Assembly: GCA_002868925.1 (NCBI GenBank)
Contig: PKTZ01000174.1
Coordinates: 1-40,207 of the forward strand
DNA: 40,207 nt
From: Desulfuromonas sp.
GTDB lineage: Bacteria > Desulfobacterota > Desulfuromonadia > Desulfuromonadales > UBA2294
Reading direction: 5' to 3'
Positions 6,070-14,489 of this stretch are shown here, piece after piece. How positions within the stretch are numbered: the first letter of the stretch is position 1; each line of letters starts with the position of its first letter. The translations under genes were made by a program, and so were the position numbers. The notes under the pieces were generated by a model, which was not told where the DNA came from, searched no databases, and saw only the letters and a program-made list of their open reading frames with translations.

Positions 6070-7353
6070 TTACAGCGCTTTGAGAGATTTCTCGGCAGCG
6101 GCGATCGTTTTATCGAGGTCTTCGGTCGAGTGGGCGGCGCTCATGAAACCGGCCTCGTACTGGCTCGGAGCAAGGTTGATTCCTTCTTCGAGCATCGACT
6201 GGAAGAACTTGGCGAAGACGGCAGGCGTTTCCGGCTTGACGTCGGCGAAGCAGAAGACCTCCTCCGGCTGGAAGTAGGTGCAGAACATGCCGCCGACCCG
6301 TTGCAGCGAAGTGGCAACCCCGGCGCTTTCCGCAGCGGCGCGCAGACCCTTCTCGAGATAAGCGCTCTTCTCTTCGATTACGTCGTAGAATCCGGGCTCT
6401 TTGAGTAGTTTCAGGGTGGCGATGCCGGCGCTCATTGCCAGCGGATTGCCGGAGAGGGTGCCGGCCTGGTAGACACCGCCGACCGGTGAAAGGGATTCCA
6501 TGATCTCCCTCTTGCCGCCGAAAGCGCCGACCGGCAGCCCGCCGCCGATGATCTTGCCGAGGCAGACCAGGTCGCCACGGACACCGAAGCGCTCCTGGGC
6601 GCCGCCGTAGGCGACGCGGAAGCCGGTCATGACCTCATCGATTATCAGAACGATCCCTTCGGCATCGCAGAGCTGGCGCAGCCCTTCGAGGAAGCCAGCC
6701 CTCGGAGCGACGCAGCCCATATTGCCGGCGATCGGCTCGAGGATGATGCAGGCGACCTCGCCCTTGTTGGCGGCGACCATCTCCTTGACTTCAGCTAGGT
6801 CGTTATAGGTTGCGGTTAGGGTGTACTTGGCGAAATCGGCCGGAACACCGGGAGAGGTCGGGACACCGAAGGTGGCGAGTCCGCTGCCCGCCTTGACCAG
6901 CAGTGAATCGGCGTGGCCGTGATAGCAGCCGTCGAACTTGATGATCTTGTCGCGGCCGGTGTAGCCGCGGGCGAGGCGGATGGCGCTCATCGTCGCCTCG
7001 GTACCGGAGGAGACCATGCGGACCATCTCCATGTTCGGATAGGCGTCGCAGACCATCTCGGCGAGGATCGTCTCCTTCTCGGTCGGTGCTCCGTAAGAGG
7101 CTCCACTTTCGGCCGCCTCTTTGATCGCCTCGACGACCTTCGGGTGACAATGGCCGAGGATCATCGGTCCCCACGAGCCGACATAATCGATATAGGCGTT
7201 GCCATCGGCATCGTAGATCTTGGAGCCGGCGGCCTTGCTGATGAAGATCGGGTCGCGACCGACCGATTTAAAAGCACGAACCGGGCTGTTGACCCCTCCC
7301 GGGATGATTTTTTTTGCCTGGGCGAAAAGCTTTGACGATGTCTGCTGGTTCAT
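6070..7353 (-). CDS. hemL: Glutamate-1-semialdehyde 2,1-aminomutase
   Basis: 427 aa, usual length. This PLP enzyme converts glutamate-1-semialdehyde to 5-aminolevulinate in the C5 tetrapyrrole pathway, supplying heme for the many cytochromes expected in such organisms. Evidence is [12 protein letters not shown] near the N-terminus, [28 protein letters not shown] and the PLP Lys in [16 protein letters not shown] (about residue 266). The start is the ATG at 7353, with GAGGAG four bases upstream; an in-frame extension lacks a ribosome site. It is monocistronic and divergent from rnfA. Confidence 0.97.
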   Translation of the reverse strand: MNQQTSSKLFAQAKKIIPGGVNSPVRAFKSVGRDPIFISKAAGSKIYDADGNAYIDYVGSWGPMILGHCHPKVVEAIKEAAESGASYGAPTEKETILAEMVCDAYPNMEMVRMVSSGTEATMSAIRLARGYTGRDKIIKFDGCYHGHADSLLVKAGSGLATFGVPTSPGVPADFAKYTLTATYNDLAEVKEMVAANKGEVACIILEPIAGNMGCVAPRAGFLEGLRQLCDAEGIVLIIDEVMTGFRVAYGGAQERFGVRGDLVCLGKIIGGGLPVGAFGGKREIMESLSPVGGVYQAGTLSGNPLAMSAGIATLKLLKEPGFYDVIEEKSAYLEKGLRAAAESAGVATSLQRVGGMFCTYFQPEEVFCFADVKPETPAVFAKFFQSMLEEGINLAPSQYEAGFMSAAHSTEDLDKTIAAAEKSLKAL

Positions 7354-7409
7354 GGCACTCCTCGTAAGTTGTATATAAGAGAGTTTCGATGATTCACGAA
7401 ATGAAAATC

Positions 7410-7438
7410 TGCTTAACACACCGCCTTGATGATGTCAA
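7410..7438 (-). promoter_or_regulatory. Possible hemL promoter
   Basis: Minus strand TTGACA (7433-7438), 17-bp spacer, TAAGCA (7410-7415). The -35 is perfect and the -10 poor, about 57 bp upstream of the hemL ATG. Confidence 0.35.
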
Positions 7439-7599
7439 GAAAGGGGAGGGGCCGTGCTCATATATATTATATATAGAGAGGGAAGATGTTTATCCGTAGA
7501 GCGGAGGGGGATAAGACGGAGATGCGGGCTAATTTACTTTCATTAAATTTTTTAGATAAGTAGCGGTTATTGTTTTAGTAATATTATAGGGATTTCTAT

Positions 7600-7628
7600 T
7601 TGACAAGCGGCGCGATCCTGATTTATAA
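7600..7628 (+). promoter_or_regulatory. Sigma-70 promoter of rnfABCDGE
   Basis: TTGACA (7600-7605), 17-bp spacer, TTATAA (7623-7628): perfect -35 and a good -10. It gives a leader of about 45 nt before the rnfA ATG. Confidence 0.65.
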
Positions 7629-7633
7629 ACCAG

Positions 7634-7644
7634 TGGTCAGACCA
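7634..7644. promoter_or_regulatory. GntR/FadR-like operator at the rnf start site
   Basis: TGGTCAGACCA is a perfect TGGTC-N-GACCA palindrome over the expected transcription start. It matches the half-site pattern used by FadR, PdhR and LldR members of the FCD branch of GntR regulators, pointing to repression by an acid-sensing regulator. The regulator is not in the window. Confidence 0.55.
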
Positions 7645-7681
7645 ATTTTCAACATGAGTGTGCTGGAGCTGTATTTCACAA

Positions 7682-8263
7682 ATGGCTGAACTGTTGCTGA
7701 TTCTGGTCAGCGCCATCTTTGTCAATAACTTCGTCCTCTCCCGGTTCCTCGGGATTTGTCCCTTTCTCGGTGTCTCGAAGAAGGTGGAAACGGCCCTCGG
7801 GATGGGGATGGCCGTTACCTTCGTCATGACGGTGGCAACCGTCGTCACCTGGTTTATTCAATATTTCGTCCTGATCCCGTTCGGTATCGAGTACCTGCAG
7901 ACCATCGCCTTTATCCTGGTGATCGCTTCCCTGGTCCAGTTGGTCGAGATGGTGATTCAGAAGACCAGCCCGGTTCTGTACCAGTCCCTCGGCATTTTCC
8001 TGCCGCTGATTACGACCAACTGCGCCGTGCTCGGCCTGGCGGTTCTCAATATCCAGAAGGAGTATTCTTTTCTCGAAGGGATCGTGTTCGCTCTCGGTGC
8101 GGCGATCGGTTTTACGCTGGCGATGATCCTCTTTGCCGGTCTGCGCGAGCGGATCGATCTCTGCCCGGTGCCGAAGTCGTTTCGCGGCACTGCCATCGCG
8201 CTGGTTACGGCCGGCCTTTTGTCTCTCGCTTTCATGGGATTTGCCGGCCTAGTTAAAGGATAG
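7682..8263 (+). CDS. rnfA: Rnf complex membrane subunit RnfA
   Basis: 193 aa, about six transmembrane helices. RnfA and RnfE are homologous inverted subunits that form the ion-translocating core and can bind a cluster between them. [20 protein letters not shown] near the N-terminus and [10 protein letters not shown] mid-protein are diagnostic, including the paired Cys motifs. The ATG at 7682 is used because it gives the conserved start [19 protein letters not shown]; a GTG eight codons upstream is less likely. It is the first gene of rnfABCDGE, in the proteobacterial order rather than the clostridial one. Confidence 0.96.
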   Translation: MAELLLILVSAIFVNNFVLSRFLGICPFLGVSKKVETALGMGMAVTFVMTVATVVTWFIQYFVLIPFGIEYLQTIAFILVIASLVQLVEMVIQKTSPVLYQSLGIFLPLITTNCAVLGLAVLNIQKEYSFLEGIVFALGAAIGFTLAMILFAGLRERIDLCPVPKSFRGTAIALVTAGLLSLAFMGFAGLVKG

Positions 8264-8275
8264 GTGTAAACAACG

Positions 8276-9127
8276 ATGTTTGCAGCAATAGCAAGTTTAG
8301 GTGCCATCGGCCTGCTGGCGGCGTTGGCGCTCGGTTTTGCCGCCAAGAAGTTTGCGGTCGAAGTCGATCCGCGTGAATTGGCAATTCTCGAAATCCTGCC
8401 GGGCGCCAATTGCGGTGCCTGCGGTTATCCCGGGTGTTCCGGTTACGCCAAAATGGTTGTCAACGGCGACAAGATTGCCGCGACCTGTCCGCCCGGTGGA
8501 GCGATGGTCATGGGCAAGATCGCCAATATTATGGGGTTTGCCCCGGTGGAGATCGATCCGCAGGTGGCGGTCGTCATGTGCCAGGGGGACAACCAGAAAT
8601 CAAAAGAGAAGTATCATTACCTCGGGCTCGCTGACTGCCAGGCGGCACAGAAGGTTGCCGACGGGCCGAAGCAGTGCCCCGGCGGTTGTCTCGGGCTCGG
8701 CACCTGCGAGCGGACCTGCCCCTTCGGCGCCATCGAGATGACCGAAGAAGGGCTGGCGGTGATCAGCCGGAAGAAGTGTACCGGCTGCGGCAAGTGTGTC
8801 GAAGCCTGCCCGCGCGACGTGATCCATATGACGCCGCTCGATGCGACCACCCACGTCCTCTGCAACAGCCACGACCGCGGAGTGCTGGTCCGCAAGTACT
8901 GCGATATCGGCTGTATCGCCTGCCAGATCTGCACCAAGCAGGTACCGGATGCGTACCGGGTCGAGGACTCTCTGGCGACGGTCGTTTACGAATACTATGA
9001 CGAGGCACCGGAAGCGGTCGACAAGTGTCCGACCAAGTGCATCCGCGATTTTACCGAAGGCTATCCCGAGGGGAGCAGCTTCGCCGATATTTCGGTCCCG
9101 GTGAAACGGGGCAGGAGGGCGGCCTGA
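8276..9127 (+). CDS. rnfB: Rnf complex Fe-S subunit RnfB
   Basis: 283 aa, longer than the E. coli homologue (about 190 aa). An N-terminal membrane anchor (MFAAIASLGAIGLLAALALGF) is followed by the 4Fe-4S domain CGACGYPGCSGYA with a distal CPPGG, then Cys groups CPGGCLGLGTCERTCPF, CTGCGKCVEACP and a C-terminal CDIGCIACQIC with a later CPTKC. It probably receives electrons from ferredoxin and passes them into the membrane core. The C-terminal Cys-rich extension implies at least one cluster beyond the short RnfB type. Confidence 0.95.
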   Translation: MFAAIASLGAIGLLAALALGFAAKKFAVEVDPRELAILEILPGANCGACGYPGCSGYAKMVVNGDKIAATCPPGGAMVMGKIANIMGFAPVEIDPQVAVVMCQGDNQKSKEKYHYLGLADCQAAQKVADGPKQCPGGCLGLGTCERTCPFGAIEMTEEGLAVISRKKCTGCGKCVEACPRDVIHMTPLDATTHVLCNSHDRGVLVRKYCDIGCIACQICTKQVPDAYRVEDSLATVVYEYYDEAPEAVDKCPTKCIRDFTEGYPEGSSFADISVPVKRGRRAA

Positions 9128-9128
9128 A

Positions 9129-10451
9129 ATGGCGAGACTCAAGACATTTCCGGGCGGCCTGCATCCGCCTGACAATAAAGCCTGGACCGCCGCCAAGGCG
9201 ATCGAGATCTGTCCGCTGCCGGAGGAGTTGATCATTCCGCTCTCGCAGCATATCGGCGCGCCGGCCGAAGCCTGTGTCGCGGTCGGCGACAAGGTGAAGA
9301 AGGGGCAGGTGGTCGGTCGGGCCAAGGGCTTTGTCTCGGTCCCGGTTCACGCTTCGACTTCGGGTGAGGTGACGGCGATCGAGCCGAGGCCGCACGCTTC
9401 CGGGCGTAACCTGCCGGCGGTTGTAATCGCACCGGACGGTGAAGACGAATGGGTTGACGACCTGGCGGCGGCCGATCCGGAGGCGCTGTCGGTCGAAGAG
9501 ATCAAGGATCGGTTGCGCGATGCCGGCATCGTCGGCATGGGCGGGGCGACCTTCCCGGCCCACGTCAAACTGTCGCCGCCGGGGGAGAAGCCGATCGATA
9601 CCCTGATCCTCAACGGGGTCGAGTGCGAGCCGTACCTGACCGCCGATCATCGGCTGATGCTGGAGACACCGGGCAAGGTCCGGCAGGGGATCGAGATTCT
9701 GCGCAAAGTGCTCGCGGTCGACAATATATATCTAGGGATCGAGGCGAACAAACCGGACGCCATTGCGCAGATGCGCGAAGAATGCGCCGGCAGTGACATC
9801 AAGGTCGAGGCGCTCGAGGTCAAGTACCCGCAGGGGGCGGAGAAGCAGCTCATCCTGGCCCTGACCGGCAGGGAAGTGCCGAGCGGCGGCCTGCCGATGG
9901 ATGTCGGCGTGGTGGTGCAGAACGTCGGCACCGCCGCCGCGATCGCCGATGCGGTGACGCTGGGCCAGCCGTTGATCGAGCGGATCTGCACCGTGACCGG
10001 CAGCGGCGTCAACGAGCCGAAGAATCTGCGGGTCCGGGTCGGCACTCCGCTGGCGCACCTGGTCGAGCAGTGCGGCGGTCTCGACGGTGAACCGTCCAAG
10101 TTGATCATGGGTGGTCCGATGATGGGGATGGCGCAGCTGACCCTCGATGTCCCGGCCACCCGCGGCACCTCCGGTCTGCTCATCTTCCGTCGGGGCGATA
10201 TCAAGGTGCGCGAGCCGGGGCCCTGCATCCGCTGCGGCCGTTGCGTCAGTGCCTGTCCGGCCGGCCTTTTGCCGACGACGATCGCCGCCTACGCCCGGCT
10301 GTCGATGTTCGATGAAACCGAAGAGTTCAAAGCGATGGACTGTATCGAGTGCGGCTGCTGCAGCTTCAGTTGCCCGTCGCTGATCCCGCTGGTGCAGACC
10401 CTGCGTTACGCCAAGGGAGCGATTCTCGAAAAGCGGAGGAAGATGCAATAA
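9129..10451 (+). CDS. rnfC: Rnf complex NADH-binding subunit RnfC
   Basis: 440 aa. This peripheral subunit exchanges electrons with NAD(H) through FMN and two 4Fe-4S clusters. An N-terminal lipoyl-like barrel (about 30-100) is followed by GMGGATFPAHVKLSPP and NGVECEPYLTADHRLM (NADH/FMN domain homologous to NuoF) and by CIRCGRCVSACP and CIECGCCSFSCP near 360-415. It lacks the long Ala/Lys-rich tail of enterobacterial RnfC. The ATG follows the rnfB stop by one base, and its TAA overlaps the rnfD ATG (TAATG). Confidence 0.96.
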   Translation: MARLKTFPGGLHPPDNKAWTAAKAIEICPLPEELIIPLSQHIGAPAEACVAVGDKVKKGQVVGRAKGFVSVPVHASTSGEVTAIEPRPHASGRNLPAVVIAPDGEDEWVDDLAAADPEALSVEEIKDRLRDAGIVGMGGATFPAHVKLSPPGEKPIDTLILNGVECEPYLTADHRLMLETPGKVRQGIEILRKVLAVDNIYLGIEANKPDAIAQMREECAGSDIKVEALEVKYPQGAEKQLILALTGREVPSGGLPMDVGVVVQNVGTAAAIADAVTLGQPLIERICTVTGSGVNEPKNLRVRVGTPLAHLVEQCGGLDGEPSKLIMGGPMMGMAQLTLDVPATRGTSGLLIFRRGDIKVREPGPCIRCGRCVSACPAGLLPTTIAAYARLSMFDETEEFKAMDCIECGCCSFSCPSLIPLVQTLRYAKGAILEKRRKMQ

Positions 10452-11443
10452 TGTCGGATCAGCTTTACCTCTCATCTTCGCCGCATATTCATTCCGGCGA
10501 GACCACCGACAAGGTGATGCGGGCGGTCATCTACAGCCTGCTGCCGGCCTGTGGGGTCGCCATCTACTTTTTCGGCCTTCCGGCCCTGATGCTGTTGCTC
10601 GTCTGCACGGTCGGGGCGGTGGCGTTCGAGGCGCTCTGCGCCAAGCTGTTTCACAGCAAGCTGGCCATCGCCGACGGCAGTGCCGCTCTGACCGGCATCC
10701 TGCTGGCGCTCAACCTGCCGCCGTCGGCCCCCTGGTGGCTCGCCCTGCTCGGTGCCGCGATCGCGATCATCGTCGGCAAGCAGGTCTACGGCGGGCTCGG
10801 CTATAACCCGTTCAACCCGGCGCTGGTGGCGCGGGTGGTGCTGCTGATCTCGTTCCCGGTGCAGATGACCTCGTGGTCGGCCCCGGCCCCGCTCGGCAGC
10901 GGCGTCGACGCGCTGACCACGGCCACCCCGCTCGGCGAGTGGAAGACGGCGGTGATGCTGACCGGCAAGCTGCCGGAAGGGATGGCGTCCGGGTTCGGCA
11001 GCTATTTTGTCGGCAACATGGCCGGCTGCATCGGCGAGGTCTCGGCGATCGCGTTGCTGCTCGGAGCGCTCTACCTGTTCTGGAAGCGGATCATCACCTG
11101 GCAGATCCCGGTTTCGTTCATCGGGACGGTGGTCGTAGTCGGCGGGCTGTTCTGGCTCTCCGATGCGACCCGTTATCCCGATCCGCTGTTTCATCTTCTC
11201 ACCGGCGGCCTGATCCTGGGCGCGTTCTTCATGGCAACCGACATGGTGACCTCGCCGGTGACCGGCAGGGGGATGCTGGTTTACGGCTTTGGCTGTGGCC
11301 TGGTGACGGTGCTGATCCGCCTGTTCGGAGGCTACCCGGAGGGTGTCTCCTTTGCCATCCTGTTGATGAACGCGGCAACGCCGCTGATCGACCGTTATAC
11401 TCGGCCGCGGGTTTTCGGGACGGTAGCGGAGGTTGAACGATGA
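10451..11443 (+). CDS. rnfD: Rnf complex membrane flavoprotein RnfD
   Basis: 330 aa, multi-helix membrane protein homologous to NqrB. The covalent FMN Thr is expected in DALTTATPL (about residues 154-162). The segments GGLGYNPFNPALVARVVLL and FFMATDMVTSPVTGRGM are family signatures. The start is the ATG overlapping the rnfC stop; a longer in-frame opening upstream lies inside rnfC. It overlaps rnfG by four bases (ATGA). Confidence 0.95.
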   Translation: MSDQLYLSSSPHIHSGETTDKVMRAVIYSLLPACGVAIYFFGLPALMLLLVCTVGAVAFEALCAKLFHSKLAIADGSAALTGILLALNLPPSAPWWLALLGAAIAIIVGKQVYGGLGYNPFNPALVARVVLLISFPVQMTSWSAPAPLGSGVDALTTATPLGEWKTAVMLTGKLPEGMASGFGSYFVGNMAGCIGEVSAIALLLGALYLFWKRIITWQIPVSFIGTVVVVGGLFWLSDATRYPDPLFHLLTGGLILGAFFMATDMVTSPVTGRGMLVYGFGCGLVTVLIRLFGGYPEGVSFAILLMNAATPLIDRYTRPRVFGTVAEVER

Positions 11444-12027
11444 AAGATATTCTGCGCCTGGTCGTCGCCCTGACCCTGATAACCGTCGGTGCCGGTTTCG
11501 TGCTTTCCATGGTCGAGAGTGTGACCCGCGAACCGATCGCCGAACAGCGCCGCCTGGAGATGATGCGCGCCCTCGAGGCGGTTCTGCCCGGGATGGAGAT
11601 CGATCCCGAGGCCGACTCGGTCGAGCTGGTGACCGGTACCGACCGTAAAGGGCGGGACGTGATCCGGACCTTCTACCGGGGACGCCGTCAGCAGGAGCTG
11701 GCCGGGATCGCTTTCAGTGTGGTCGCCCCGGACGGCTATAGCGGAAATATCGCGATCATGGTCGGAATCGACCCCGAAGGGAGCGTCGCCGGCATCGAAA
11801 TCCTCAGTCACGCCGAGACCCCGGGGCTCGGCGACAAGATCACCCATGAAGCGTTCAAGGGGCAGTTCAAGCAGAAGAGCCTCGATAATGCCGAATGGCG
11901 GGTCAAAAAGGACGGCGGCGAGTTCGACCAGATCACCGGCGCCACCATATCACCGCGCGCCGTGGTCAAAGCGGTCAAATCGGGGCTGGAATTTTTCCGT
12001 GAACACCGGCAGGAGATTGTCGAATGA
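11440..12027 (+). CDS. rnfG: Rnf complex FMN-binding subunit RnfG
   Basis: 195 aa. One N-terminal membrane anchor ([21 protein letters not shown]) precedes an extracytoplasmic FMN-binding domain homologous to NqrC. The covalent FMN attachment is the Thr of [14 protein letters not shown] (about 166-179), and [12 protein letters not shown] is the second conserved segment. It overlaps rnfD and rnfE by four bases each, showing tight translational coupling. Confidence 0.95.
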   Translation: MKDILRLVVALTLITVGAGFVLSMVESVTREPIAEQRRLEMMRALEAVLPGMEIDPEADSVELVTGTDRKGRDVIRTFYRGRRQQELAGIAFSVVAPDGYSGNIAIMVGIDPEGSVAGIEILSHAETPGLGDKITHEAFKGQFKQKSLDNAEWRVKKDGGEFDQITGATISPRAVVKAVKSGLEFFREHRQEIVE

Positions 12028-12629
12028 ACCTGGCACGTGAATTCAGTAAAGGGATCTGGCGCGAGAATGCCGTCTTCCGCCTGCTGCTTGGGCTCTGCCC
12101 GACCCTGGCGGTGACGACCAGCGCCGAGAACGGCCTCGGTATGGGATTGGCGACCACCTTTGTCCTGATCTGTTCGAATATCGTTGTGTCTCTGCTGCGT
12201 AAGCTGATCCCGGCCAAGGTCAGGATTCCCGCCTTTATCGTCATCATCGCTTCCTTTGTCACCGTGGTGCAATTGGGGATGGAGGCGTATGTCTACGACC
12301 TCTACAAGTCCCTCGGTATCTTTATCCCGCTGATCGTGGTCAACTGCCTGATTCTCGGCCGGGCCGAGGCCTTCGCCTCCCGCAACAACCCGCTGCTCTC
12401 GGTCGTCGATGGTATCGGCATGGGGAGCGGCTTCACGCTGGCGCTCTTTATTCTCGGTGCGGTGCGGGAGATTTTGGGAAGCGGTACCCTGCTCGGGTTC
12501 TCCCTGTTCGGCCCCGGTTACCAGCCGTTTCTGTTGATGATTTTACCGCCGGGCGCATTCATCACCCTCGGCTTCCTGCTTGCCGGGATGAACCGGATCG
12601 ACGCCATCCGTAGCGTCACCCGTTCCTGA
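12024..12629 (+). CDS. rnfE: Rnf complex membrane subunit RnfE
   Basis: 201 aa, about six helices, the partner of Rnf[21 protein letters not shown] and [17 protein letters not shown] hold the conserved Cys and polar residues of the family. It is the last rnf gene; no strong terminator is seen before the long non-coding stretch that follows. Confidence 0.96.
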   Translation: MNLAREFSKGIWRENAVFRLLLGLCPTLAVTTSAENGLGMGLATTFVLICSNIVVSLLRKLIPAKVRIPAFIVIIASFVTVVQLGMEAYVYDLYKSLGIFIPLIVVNCLILGRAEAFASRNNPLLSVVDGIGMGSGFTLALFILGAVREILGSGTLLGFSLFGPGYQPFLLMILPPGAFITLGFLLAGMNRIDAIRSVTRS

Positions 12630-12783
12630 CCCCGGATTCATATCCTTCATTTTGCATTCCGCCATCGATGATGTGGGGTGTTATTTGCTCCTCCATTCAA
12701 CCTAAATTTCGGTTATTCAAGTGATAAAAATGATCATTTTCCCGGCCGGGGAAGATGAGAGGGAATATGGAGATTTGAATGTC

Positions 12784-12913
12784 GCAGTAGCGGCTTTGCA
12801 AACCGCATCTGAATTCCCGCAAGAAGCCAGCAGAAAACGGGGCTTCTAAAGTCGACAAAAATGGTTGTAAATAGCCAAAATAAGGGGCTTTGCAGCCAAG
12901 ATTCGAATCCCTC
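12784..12913. repeat. Structured, tRNA-like repeat remnant
   Basis: Three hairpins can be drawn: GCGG-CTTTGCAAA-CCGC, AGAAGCC with GGCTTCT across 12 bases, and GGCT-TTGC-AGCC. GGCTTTGCA occurs twice about 95 bp apart, each followed by a GAATTCCC or CGAATCCC element. The second, ATTCGAATCCCTC, looks like a tRNA T-loop, and the first hairpin like an anticodon arm, but no full cloverleaf forms. It may be a degenerate tRNA-derived insertion or an intergenic repeat family. Confidence 0.35.
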
Positions 12914-12920
12914 AAAAGTG

Positions 12921-12937
12921 CATACTGTATACTGTAT
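12921..12937. promoter_or_regulatory. Operator upstream of the nuo promoter
   Basis: Two overlapping copies of ATACTGTAT (12922-12930 and 12929-12937), each a 4+1+4 palindrome, end 7 bp before the -35 box. The minus strand reads GTATACAGTATG, nearly the same as the atp operator. A common regulator is likely. Confidence 0.5.
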
Positions 12938-12944
12938 TTTTCCC

Positions 12945-12973
12945 TTGACAAAGACCTTAAAGTATCCTAACTT
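12945..12973 (+). promoter_or_regulatory. Promoter of the nuo operon
   Basis: TTGACA (12945-12950), 17-bp spacer, TAACTT (12968-12973). The perfect -35 and weak -10 suggest that regulation or an activator matters. The leader is about 70 nt. Confidence 0.45.
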
Positions 12974-13049
12974 GCTCACGCTTTAATACCGTAAACCCAA
13001 CCACTTTTTAATTAAAAATGACCACAATTTAGTTGGGAGGAGCCTTTAC

Positions 13050-13406
13050 ATGTTAGATAATTACCTGCCGATCCTTGTGCTCGTTGCCATCGCCTTCGCT
13101 TTTGCGGCTGGCTCGGTGGTTTTTTCACGCCTCGTAGGCCAGAAAAAACCCTCCGTCGTTAAGCTGGCGCCATACGAGTGCGGCATGCCGCTTTTTGGTA
13201 CGGCTCGGGACCGATTTTCGATCAAGTTTTACATCATCGCCATGCTCTTTATCGTCTTCGATATCGAAGTCGTCTTTCTGTATCCCTGGTCGGTGATGTT
13301 CAAGAGGCTGGGCATGTTCGGTTTTGCCGAAATGGGTGTCTTTATCGTCATCCTGTTTGTCGGTTACGTTTATGTCTGGAAAAAAGGAGCGCTGGAATGG
13401 GAGTAG
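13050..13406 (+). CDS. nuoA: NADH-quinone oxidoreductase subunit A
   Basis: 118 aa, three transmembrane helices. The loop [39 protein letters not shown] is characteristic, with the conserved Cys and acidic pair near the quinone channel. It has a strong ribosome site (GGGAGGAG). It is the first of 14 nuo genes on one strand; its 3' end overlaps nuoB by 10 bp. Confidence 0.97.
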   Translation: MLDNYLPILVLVAIAFAFAAGSVVFSRLVGQKKPSVVKLAPYECGMPLFGTARDRFSIKFYIIAMLFIVFDIEVVFLYPWSVMFKRLGMFGFAEMGVFIVILFVGYVYVWKKGALEWE

Positions 13407-13906
13407 ATCAGACACTGGGAAATAATGTAATTACGACAAGCCTGGACAAGCTGGTTAACTGGTCCAGGTCCCGCTCTTTGTGGCCGATGACCTTCGGCCT
13501 GGCCTGTTGCGCGATCGAGATGATGGCAACCGGTGCGGCCCGCTTCGACCTCGACCGCCTCGGAATTCTCTTCCGTGCCTCACCGCGCCAGTCTGACTGT
13601 ATTGTTATTGCCGGTACGGTCACCAAAAAGATGCTGCCGGTTATTAAGACCGTTTACGAGCAGATGCCCGAGCCGAAGTACGTTATCGCTATGGGCGCCT
13701 GCGCCTGCTCCGGCGGTGTCTTTGATACTTACAGTACGGTTCAGGGGATCGATGAAGCTCTTCCGGTCGACGTTTATGTTCCCGGTTGCCCGCCGCGTCC
13801 GGAAGGTCTGCTCTACGGGATCGGCAAGCTCCAGGAAAAGATCATGAACGAGCGCAACTCGTTCGGTGCCGTCATCGGCGTCGGCGAGCGGATTTCCGAA
13901 GTTTAA
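13397..13906 (+). CDS. nuoB: NADH-quinone oxidoreductase subunit B
   Basis: 169 aa. It carries the terminal cluster N2 that reduces quinone. Ligands are the adjacent Cys pair of ACCAIEMM, the Cys of GACACSGG and the Cys of VPGCPPRPE. The start is the ATG at 13397 inside the end of nuoA, with AAGGAG about seven bases upstream. Confidence 0.97.
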   Translation: MGVDQTLGNNVITTSLDKLVNWSRSRSLWPMTFGLACCAIEMMATGAARFDLDRLGILFRASPRQSDCIVIAGTVTKKMLPVIKTVYEQMPEPKYVIAMGACACSGGVFDTYSTVQGIDEALPVDVYVPGCPPRPEGLLYGIGKLQEKIMNERNSFGAVIGVGERISEV

Positions 13907-13956
13907 TCTCTCCGGTTGTGTCCGGAACTTACCAATTATAGACAGGGAAGCAAACA

Positions 13957-14439
13957 ATGAGTGAACATGCCGCCATTGGCAAGCTGAAGCAGAAATTTGC
14001 AGATGCCGTTCTCGATGCTGTCGAGTACAGAGGTGAGACGACGATTACGGTCAAGAAGGAGCAGATCGTCGAGATCTGCAAGTTTCTCAAAGAAGACCTT
14101 GGCTACAATTTCCTCTGCGATCTTTGTGGGGTCGATTACCTCGGTAAATCCCCCCGCTTCATGGTTGTCTACAATATCTACAATATCGCACTCAAAGATC
14201 GCCTCCGGATCAAGACGCCGGTTGAGGAGAGCGATGCCACCATCGATACCGTCAGCTCGGTCTGGGGTACCGCCAACTGGCACGAACGCGAGTGCTGGGA
14301 CCTGATGGGGATATCTTTTAACGATCACCCCGACCTGCGCCGCATCCTGATGCCGGCTGACTGGGAAGGGCACCCTCTGCGCAAGGACTATCCGGTGCAG
14401 GGCCCCGATCGCGAACCGTATCAGGGCCGCCTGCAGTAG
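13957..14439 (+). CDS. nuoC: NADH-quinone oxidoreductase subunit C
   Basis: 160 aa peripheral-arm subunit. The signature HERECWDLMGISFNDHP and the following LRRILMPADWEGHPLRKDYP identify the 30-kDa family. NuoC and NuoD are separate genes, unlike the E. coli fusion. A 50-bp gap follows nuoB, with an AGGGAAG ribosome site. Confidence 0.97.
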   Translation: MSEHAAIGKLKQKFADAVLDAVEYRGETTITVKKEQIVEICKFLKEDLGYNFLCDLCGVDYLGKSPRFMVVYNIYNIALKDRLRIKTPVEESDATIDTVSSVWGTANWHERECWDLMGISFNDHPDLRRILMPADWEGHPLRKDYPVQGPDREPYQGRLQ

Positions 14440-14489
14440 GCGACGAATCTTAAAGAGACTTCAACTCTGAAGGATAAACGAGGATAACG

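Larger units (their letters stand above)
7354..7681. other. Divergent hemL/rnf control region
   Basis: 328 bp without a gene. It holds a weak hemL promoter (7410-7438, minus), the rnf promoter (7600-7628, plus), a GntR-type palindrome (7634-7644) and an AT-only palindromic run around 7460-7475 that may be bent or easily melted DNA. Confidence 0.6.
12630..13049. other. 420-bp non-coding region between rnfE and nuoA
   Basis: No convincing gene. Open frames on the minus strand here have no ribosome site or recognisable protein features. The stretch contains a GC palindrome (TTCCCGGCCGGGGAA, 12739-12753), structured repeat-like sequence (12784-12913), a GTATAC-type operator (12921-12937) and the nuo promoter (12945-12973). 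Confidence 0.65.

Noticed and set aside
12784-12913. Functional tRNA gene
   Set aside because: Anticodon-arm-like and T-loop-like pieces are present, but acceptor and T stems do not pair and the pieces are too far apart.
12697-12979. Two overlapping minus-strand frames of 81-84 codons
   Set aside because: They lack ribosome sites, span the repeat-like sequence and nuo promoter, and show no conserved protein features.
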